A stretch of DNA of 64,000 nucleotides from Tistrella bauzanensis. GTDB taxonomy: Bacteria > Pseudomonadota > Alphaproteobacteria > Tistrellales > Tistrellaceae. The DNA lies in the NCBI RefSeq assembly GCF_014636235.1, contig NZ_BMDZ01000016.1, forward strand, positions 25,491 through 89,490, given 5' to 3'. Every line of letters starts with the position of its first letter. Position 1 is the stretch's first letter. The notes under the pieces were generated by a model. It was not told the origin of the DNA. It did not search any database and saw nothing but the letters and a program-made list of their open reading frames with translations. Positions 34,701 to 43,700 of the stretch are shown here, piece after piece. The position numbers were made by a program, and so were the translations under genes.

Positions 34701-37700
34701 GCCGTTCGAAGCGGTGGTGGCAAGCCTCGGCGCCGAACGCCGGGCCGACCGCAATCCGATCTTCGACGTGCTGGTCACCTGGCAGGACGACATGCCGGCG
34801 ATGCCGGCCATGGGCGGGCTTCAGGTGGTGCCGGTCGAAACCGTGCTGCCCTTCGCCAAATTCGACCTGTCCTTCCACATCCAGCGCGATGGTGCCGCCA
34901 TCCGCCTGCATGTGGAATATGCGACCGAGCTGTTCGATGCGGCCACCGTGCAGGCGCTGACCGACCGGCTGGCGGTGCTGGCCGAGGCGCTGCCGTCATC
35001 GGCGCCGGTCGGGGCATCGGCGCCGGTCGGGGCCCTGCCGCTGCTGACCGCCGATGACCGCCGGCACCTCGCCGCCTGGAACCGGACCGGCCTGGCCCTC
35101 GACACCCGGCGCAGCATTCCGATGGTCTGGCGCGACGCGGTGTCGGCCATGCCCGACGCCCCCGCCCTGATCGGCGCCGACATCACGCTCAGTCACCAGC
35201 CCACCCTCAGTCACAGGGCCTTCGCAGCACGGGTGGATGCGCTGGCGGCCCGCCTGCATGCGGCCGGTGTGGCCGGCGGCGATGTGGTGGCGGTGGCGCT
35301 GGCGCGCGGCGCCGACATGCTGATCGCCATTCATGCGGTGCTGCGGGCCGGGGCCGCGTGGTGCCCGCTCGACCCCGCCCTGCCCGAGCGCCGCCGTGCC
35401 CATATGATCGAGGATCTGGGCCATCCCTGGTTCCTGTGCGATGCCGCCGGCGCCGCCATGTTCCCCGCCGACCGATGCGTGCGGGTGGACGAGGTTGACG
35501 GAACGGCGGCGGCGACACCGCCGCCGCTGCCCTCCGATCCCGATGCGCTGGCCTATGTGCTGTTCACCTCCGGCTCCACCGGCCGGCCCAAGGGGGTCGA
35601 GATCGCCCATCATTCGGTGCTGAACCGCATTCTGTGGATGCAGGCGACCTTCCCGATCGGGCCGGGCGACGTGATCCTGCAGAAGACGCCGGCCGGGTTC
35701 GACGTCTCGGTGTGGGAATTGCTGTGGTGGTCGTGGACCGGCGCCGCCGTCGCCATGCCGCCGCCGGGGGTGGAACGCGACCCGCAGGCCCTGGCCGATG
35801 CGATCGCAGGCCATGGCGTGACCGTGATCCATTTCGTGCCCGCCATGCTGCGCGCCTTCCTGACCGCGATCGAGGACGGCATCGTCGATGCCGGCCGGCT
35901 GGCCGGGCTGCGGCTGGTCTTCGCCAGCGGCGAGGCGCTGGATGCCGCCACCGTGCGCCGGTTCAACCACCTGCTGCATGACCGCTTCGGCACCATGCTG
36001 CACAATCTGTACGGGCCGACCGAGGCAACCGTCGACGTCACCTGGCAGCCCTGCACGCCCTGGGCCGCCGACAGCCAGATCGTGCCGATCGGCCGGCCGG
36101 TGGCCAATACCCGCGTGCTGATCCTGGATACGGCCGGCCGGCCGGTGCCGCCGGGCGGCGTGGGCGAAATCGTGCTGGCCGGGCCGCAGGTGGCGCGGGG
36201 CTATCGCGGCCGGCCGGGCCTGACCGCCGAGCGTTTCCGTCCCGATCCCGAGGCCGATCAGCCCGGCGCGCGGGTCTATCACACCGGCGATCTGGGGCGC
36301 TGGACCGCCGATGGCGCGGTGGCCTATCTGGGCCGCGCCGACGATCAGGTGAAGATCGGCGGCGTGCGGCTGGAACTGGCCGAGGTGGAAACGGCGCTGG
36401 ATGCCTGCCCGGGTGTGGCGCGCGGGCTGGCCCGCGTCGCCACCCGCGACGGATTGACCGAGCTGCACGCCTATGTTCTGGGCGCCGACGACCTGACGCC
36501 GCAGGCCCTGCGCGCCGCCCTGGCGCGCCATCTGCCCGATGCCATGATCCCCAGCCGCTGGTTCCGCATCGACGCGGTGCCGCTGTCGCCGAACGGCAAG
36601 GTCGACCGCAAGGCGCTGACCGGCCGGCCGTTCCAGCTTGCGGCCGCGCCGGCACCGATGCCCGCCCATGCCCCGGCATCGCCCGAGGCCGCCATCGCCG
36701 CCATCTGGCGCGCGGTGCTGCCGCCTGAGACGACCTTCGGCACCGATGACGGGTTCTTCGACGTCGGCGGCACCTCGCTGCTGCTGCTGCGCCTGCATGA
36801 ACGGCTGGACGCACGCTGGCCGGGCGCCTTCACCATCGCCGGGCTGTTCGCCGCCACCACCGTCGCCGCACAGGCGGCACAGGTGGCGGATGTGGCGTTG
36901 CAGCCCGCGGCCCGCGGCTCGCTTGCGGCCGGACCCGGCGCCGGTGATGTCGCGGATGGCGCGATCGCGATCATCGGCATCGGCCTGCGGGTCGCCGGCG
37001 CCACCGATCTGGACGGCTTGTGGCGTGATGTCGCCGCCGGCGCCGACCGGGTGGGCGCGCTGCCGGCCGCACGGCTTGAAACCGCGCGCATCATCGCCAC
37101 CGCCGCCGGCATGACCCTGCCGGCGCGGCTGCGCGAGGCTGCCTGGATCGAGGATATCGACGGTTTCGATCCGCGCCGCTTCCGCTTCTCGCCCGCCGAT
37201 GCCGCCCTGCTCGACCCGGAACAGCGGCTGTTCCTGGAAACGGCGCTGCGGGCGCTGGAGGATGCCGGCCTTGGCGGCACGGCGCTGGATGGCCGCGCGG
37301 TGGCAGTTCATGTCGGCGGCAACGCCAACCCGGTCTATCGTCAGGCCGTGGCCAGCGTGGTCGGTGCCGGCGTGGTCGGTGCCGGCGTGGTCGGTGCCAG
37401 CGTGGTCGGTGCGGGCGGAAGCGGTGCCGGCGGCACGGGTGCGCGGCTGGAACAGGCCTTCGCGCTGAACGTGCCGTCGAACATCGCCACGCGTCTGGGC
37501 TTTCTGCACGACTGGCATGGCCCCGCCTCGCTGATCGACACCGCCTGCTCATCGGGTCTGGTGGCGGTGGATGCCGCCTGCCGCGATCTGCGCACCGGTG
37601 CGGCCGAGGTGGCCATAGCCGGCGCCGCGCGGCTTATCCTGGTGCCGATGGATGCCGCAACCACTCTCAGCATCGAAAGCTCGACCGCCCGTACCCATGC

Positions 37701-40700
37701 CTTCGCCGACGGCTCCGACGGCACCGGCGCGGGTGAAGGCGCGGTCGCGCTGGTGTTGAAGCCTCTCGCCCGCGCCGAGGCCGATGGCGACCCGATCCAT
37801 GCGGTGATCCTGGCCAGCGCGGTCAATCAGGATGGCGCCTCCAGCGGCGCCGCCGCCCCCAACCCGGTGGCGCAGGCGGCCGTGATCCGCGATGCATGGC
37901 GCCGCGCCGGCGCGCCTCTGCACACGGCATCCTATATCGAAGCCCATGGCACCGGCACCCGGCTGGGCGACCCGATCGAGATCGAGGGCCTGACCCGCGC
38001 CGCCGCCGACGGGTCGGTCGGTAGCGAGGCCGCTCCGGCGCTGATCGGCTCGGCCAAGGGCAATTACGGCCATCTCGACACGGTGGCCGGCGCGCTTGGC
38101 CTGGTGCGCGCAGTCGCGGCCCTGGCCCACGACACAGCACCGCCGCAGCCCTTCTTCACCCGGCCGAACCCGGCGATCGATTTCACCCGCGCACCGGTGC
38201 GGGTGGCCGACCGGCCGACACCGCTGCCCGATCGCGGCACCCGCCGCCGGGCCGGGGTCAGCGCTTTCGGCCTCAGCGGCATCAATGTGCATGCGGTGAT
38301 CGAGGCGGCACCGCCGCCGGCCACGATCGCAGCGACGGATCATGGCTGGGCGGTGGTGGTGCTGTCGGCCGGCGATGATGCCGCACTGACCGCCTATGCC
38401 GGTGCGCTGCATACGCGCCTGATCGCCGATCCCGCCATCACGCCGGCAGAGGTGGCCCACACCCTCGCCCATGGCCGCGATCATCTGGCGCGCTGCGCGG
38501 CCCTGGCGGTGGACAGCCGCGACGCTTTGCTGGCGGCCCTCGCCCGGCTGGCGCGCGGCGACCTGGCCGGCACCGCCACCCTGTCCCGCCGCCGGGATCG
38601 CGGTTGGACGGTGCCGGTCTGGCATGCTGGCGGGGATGGTGCCGACCGGGATGGTGCCAACCGGGATGGTGCTGGCCGGGATGGTGCTGGCCGGGCAGCG
38701 GCGGATGCCGCGGCGCAGGCGGTTCTGGCCGGCGCCGTGCCGGTCTGGCCCGAGACCATGCCCAGCCGCCGCCGGCATCTGCCGCCGGCACCCTTCACCC
38801 GCCAGCCCTGCCGGCTGGTGCTGCCCGCCGCCCTGATGGCGGCCGAGCCCGTCGCCCGCCCGGCGCGGCCCGGCGGGACACCCCATACCGGCCGAACACC
38901 CCATGCCGGCTGGATCGCCTATCCGGGGGGCCGGGTGCTGGCCCTGCCGCTGGATGATCCGGCGTTCTGGCCGATGGCCGAACATCGCCTGAACGGTATA
39001 CCCACCCTGGTCGGCATGGGTGTACCGGCGCTGATCGCCGCCGCCGCCGGCACTGGCGCCAGCCTGCATGATCTGGTGTGGCGCCGGCCGATCCGCGCCG
39101 CCGCCGGAACCGATGCCAGCCTGACGATTGCCGAGGATGGCGCGGCGCGTGTCGCCACCCGCGATGCCGGCGGCGAATGGGTCACCTGCGCCGAGGCGCG
39201 GCTGTCGACAGATGCCATGGCACCGGCGGCACCGGTCGACCTTGCGACCGACGGATTGATCCGGCTTGCCCTCAGCCCGTTCACCGGCACCGAGGGGCTG
39301 ATGACCATCAGCCGGCGCTGGGATTGCCGGCGGGCGGTGTGGATGGCGTCTGACCGCAGCCGGGCCGTCGCCCGGCTGGCCATACCTGACGACATGGCTG
39401 GGGATCTGGCGATATGGCCCTGGCATCCCGCCCTGCTGGATGTGGCGGCCAGCCTGCTGATCGGCCCAGGCGAGGTGCCGCGCGGCTGTGATGCTATCCA
39501 TTTCCACCATCCGCTGCCACAGGTGGTGATCGCGCGCATCCACCGCACCGGTCCGGGACGGGCCGATCTGGTGCTGGCCGATGAAACCGGCCGGGTCTGT
39601 GTTCGGATGGATGGCCTGCGCTTCGTGACCCTGGCCGCAGGGCCGGGCGCCCCTGAGATCCTGGCGCCGGTCTGGACACCAGACCGCGCCACGCGACCCG
39701 CGGCAGCCATGCTGCCTGTGGGCACCCGCGTCATCTCGGACGCGGCCGAACTCGACGGGCTGCCGGCCGATGCGCCGCTGGTGGTGCGGGCCCCCGCCGG
39801 CGCCGATGCCGCCCGCGATGTGGCCCTGCTGCTGCGCGCGGCCATGGCGACCCCGATCCCCCGGCGGATCGCCGTCACCGGCCTTGGCGCCGCGCCGATC
39901 GGCGACCGCGCCGCCGATCCCGATCAGGCGGCCGTGGCCGGTGTGGTGATGGCGGCGGCGCGTGAAACCCGCCATCACGACCTGCGCTATCTGGACGTGC
40001 CGGCCGGTCAGGCCATGGCGGCGGTGGCGGCCGAATGGTCCTATGACCGGGCCGAGCCGGCCTTCACCGCCTGGCAGGACGGCCAGCGCTTCACCCGCGG
40101 GCTTGCGGCCGTGAAGCGGTCCGGGCAACCGGTCTGGCCCGATCATGGCGTCTGCGTGGTCACCGGCGGCAGCGGCGGTTTCGCCGCCGCCCTCGCCGAA
40201 GCCTTCAGCAATGGCGGCCGCGTGGCCCTGGCCCTGCTGTCGCGCGGCACGCCCGGCGATGCCGTGCTGACAGCGGCGATCGACCGGCTGACCGCCCATG
40301 GCGTCACCATCCGGCACTATACCGCCGACGTCACCGACCAGGGCAGTCTTGGCGCGGCGCTCGACCGGGTCCGGTCGGAGCTGGGCACCATCACCGCCGT
40401 GGTCCACATGGCCGGCATTGCCGATGGCGCCATGCTGGCGGTGCGCGACATGGCCGGCTTCGATGCGGTGATGGCGCCCAAGATCACCGGCGCGCGCAAT
40501 CTCGACGCCTTGACCGCCCGCGATCCGCTGACCGCCTTCGTGGTGTTCGGCAGCGTCACCGGCCTTGCCGGCGCCATCGGCCACACCGCCTATACCGCCG
40601 CCAATGCCTGGCTGGACGGCTTCGCCATCCGCCGCCATGCGGCGGGTCGGCCGGCGCTGGCGATCGACTGGTGCACGCTGGCGGGCCAGGGCATGGCCGC

Positions 40701-43700
40701 CCGCGCCGGCGCGGATGATCTGGCCGGTGCGCCGGTCATCACGCCCGCGCAGGCGGTGAACGCCTGGGTCGCGGCATTGTCCGCCGGCGTGGCACAGGCC
40801 GTGGTGCTGCCGTCCGGCGCCGCCGCTGCTCTGACGGCGCCGGTAAACGCACCCGCGCCTGAGGCCGCCGTCGCCGACACCACCGCATCCGCGATGGCGC
40901 CGGATGCGGGCATCGCGGCGATCTGGGCGCAGATCCTGGGCCATCCGGTGGTCGGCCCCGATGATGATTTCTTCGAACTGGGTGGAGACTCGCTCTCGGG
41001 CATGGACATCGCCGACCGGCTGACCGCGCATTTCGGCCGGACGGTCAGCCTTCAGGATCTGTTCGACCACAGCACGCCGCGTGCGCTGGCCCTGGCCCTG
41101 ATGCCGCAACCGGTCGTGGCGGAAGCAACCCCCCTCGACGTGCGCATCGCCGCGATCTGGGCCGGGATCCTGGGTGATCCCACGGTCGGGCCGGATGATG
41201 ATTTCTTCGAACTCGGCGGCGATTCGCTCTCTGGCATGGACATCGCCGACCGGCTGACGGCGGAGACCGGGCTTGCGGTCACCCTGTCGGATATCTTCGA
41301 CCACACCACACCCCGCGCGCTGGCGGCGGCGTTGCGGCCGTCCGCGGCGCCAGAGCCCGATCGCGCGCCCGAACCTGCGCCTGAACCTGCACCCGAACCC
41401 GCACCGGCAGCCACCGACCCGCGCAAGGCGCCGCCGCGCGACCGGTATCCGCTGGCCTGGGAACAGCGTGCCGTGCTGCAGGCCGAGGCGATCGCCGATA
41501 TGGGCACCGCCTTCAACCTGCCGCATGAAATCGATCTGGCGCCGGATGTGTCGCTCAGCCGGCTGCGGGCGGCGGTGGCCGCACTGGTCCGGCGTCATGC
41601 CGCACTCAGAACCGGCATCCTGCCCGATGGCGACGACTGGGTGATGTGCCCGATCGATCCGGCGCAGGCCACCCCGGCGCTCGACATCCAGCCGATCGAC
41701 CATCCGGCCGGCACGGTGCCGGCGGCAGCGATCCGGCCCTTCCATCCCGATGGCGGGCCGCTGGCGCGCTGGTCGCTGCACCGCGACCCGGCCGGCCGGC
41801 CGGTGCTGTTCTTCGATATCCATCACAGCATGGCCGATGCCCAGGCGGTCGACATCCTGCTGGGCGATCTGGCCGCGCTCTATGCCGGCCGGACCCTGGC
41901 GCCGGTCGCGGTCGACGTGGTCGATTACGGCTGGTGGACGGCGACCCGCGATCCGGCCGCCGCCGATCAGGCCCGCGACTGGTGGCGGCAGGTCTTCCCC
42001 GGCCCGCTGCCGCGCCTGGACCTGCCGACCGACCGCCCCCGGCCGCCCTGTCACGGCCATGACGTGGCAACCATCGCCGCCGATCTGCCGGCCGAACTGG
42101 TCGCGGGCCTGCGCGCCTTCGCCGTGCAGCGCCGCACGACCCCGTTCTCGGTGCTGCTGGCGGCCTGGGCGGTGCTGCTGGCCCGGCTGGCCGGCAATGA
42201 CGACGTCACCATCGCGGTGCCGGTCAACACCCGTGGCCGCGCCGGTTTCGATGGCGCGGTCGCCATGCATGCGGCCCTGGTGCCGGTGCGTCTGGCGATC
42301 CCCGGCGATCTGAGCGGTGCCGCCCTGCTCGACCATGTCCGCAGCCGCCATGGCGGGGCGCTGGCCCATCACGCCCTGCCTCTCGGCCGGCTGCTGACCG
42401 AGCTGAAGGCGCCGGCGATGCCGGAACGCAGCCCCCTGTCGGAAGTCTCGATCTCGTATATGAACCATGCCTCGGTCGCGGCGGATGCCGTGGGTGCCGC
42501 CGGCTTCGGTGCGCGCGGTCTGGCGCGGCCGGCGGGCAAGAACGACCTGTCGGTGTTCCTGGCCGATCATGGCGAGGCCATGGGGCTGGTGATCGAATAC
42601 GACACCGCTCTGTTCGATGGCTGGCGGATCGCGGCCTTCGCGCCGATGCTGCGCACCCTTCTGGCCGCCCTGATCGCCGATCCCGACCACCCGGTGGGCC
42701 ACCTGCCACTGCTCGAAGATGCGGCCCGCGCGATCATCACCGGGTATGAAACCCGCCACGGTCTGGCGGTGCTCGATCCGGCCGGCGCGCCGGCACCGGT
42801 GGGTGTGTGGGGGGCCCTGCACAAGATCGGTGCCGATGGCCGCGTGCCAACCGGCCTGCGGGCACGCTGGCGCGCCGATGGCGAGATCGAAACCGGCGGC
42901 CCGCTGGACCGCGTGATCCGCTGGCAGGGCCACCTGCTCGACCCGGCGGCGATCGAGGCGCGGCTGCTGGCGGCCCTGCCCGACATGGCTGGTCTGCGCA
43001 TCGCGGTTGGCGAGGATGCCCTGCGGGCGGCGGTGCTGGCGGCACCGGCGACGCCGCCACTATCGGCCACGCCACCACTGTCGGCCACACAGCTTCACGC
43101 CGTGGCCGCAGCACTGCTGCCACCGGCCCTGGTGCCCGCTTCCTGGCATCGGCTCGACACCCTGCCCGACGACCCGGCCCGACTTGACGCCCTGATCGCC
43201 GCCGCCACGCCGCTCGGCGACACCGCCGGCGACACGTCATCGCCATCCGTGGCCGAAGCCGAGGCCGAAACCGCGGTCTGCGCGGTGTTCTCCGAGGTGT
43301 TCGGCCGGCCGGTCACGGCATCGGATGGCGATTTCAACACGCTGGGCGGTCATAGTCTGCTGGCGATGCGGGTGGTCAACCGGCTGGAACAGACAACCGG
43401 CATCCGGCTGGCCATGTCGGTGTTCTTCAGCGATCCCGGCATTCCCGGCATCGCGCGGCATCTGGTGGCGGCCGGGGCCGGCGCCGGCCACCAGCCGGCC
43501 GCCGTTCCGGCGGTGATGGCACCGTCGGCAGCACCCGACCGGTCGGATACCGGCCTCCATCCGGCAAGCCATGGCCAGCAGCGGCTCTATCTGCTCCAGC
43601 AGTTGGAGCCCGACAGCCCCGCCTGGCTGATGCTGTTCACCCTGCCCTGCGGCGCGGTCGATGCCGATGCCCTGGCCCGCGCCCTCGATGCCCTCGCCCG

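Larger units (their letters stand above)
36955..41340 (+). other. PKS module KS-DH-KR-T-T lacking an acyltransferase
   Basis: KS has the DTACSSG nucleophile region, EAHGTGT and GNYGHLD histidines. After KS the sequence goes through a linker rich in 15-bp repeats into DH; no GHSxG acyltransferase motif is present. DH keeps His3411 (HRLNG, but the usual proline is lost) and Asp3563 (HPALLD, without the usual Q). KR keeps Lys, Ser, Tyr and Asn of its tetrad (GSVTG, AYTAAN). Malonyl must come from an acyltransferase encoded elsewhere. Confidence 0.8.

Noticed and set aside
38310-38920. Possible acyltransferase after the KS
   Set aside because: No GHSxG nucleophile motif or AT-like blocks; the stretch is a linker with tandem repeats.
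37549-42933. 1794-codon open frame on the minus strand opposite the PKS part
   Set aside because: It has low-complexity Arg/Gly/Ala/His-rich translation with no recognisable domain and lies opposite clear PKS and NRPS domains; long antisense frames are expected at this GC content.
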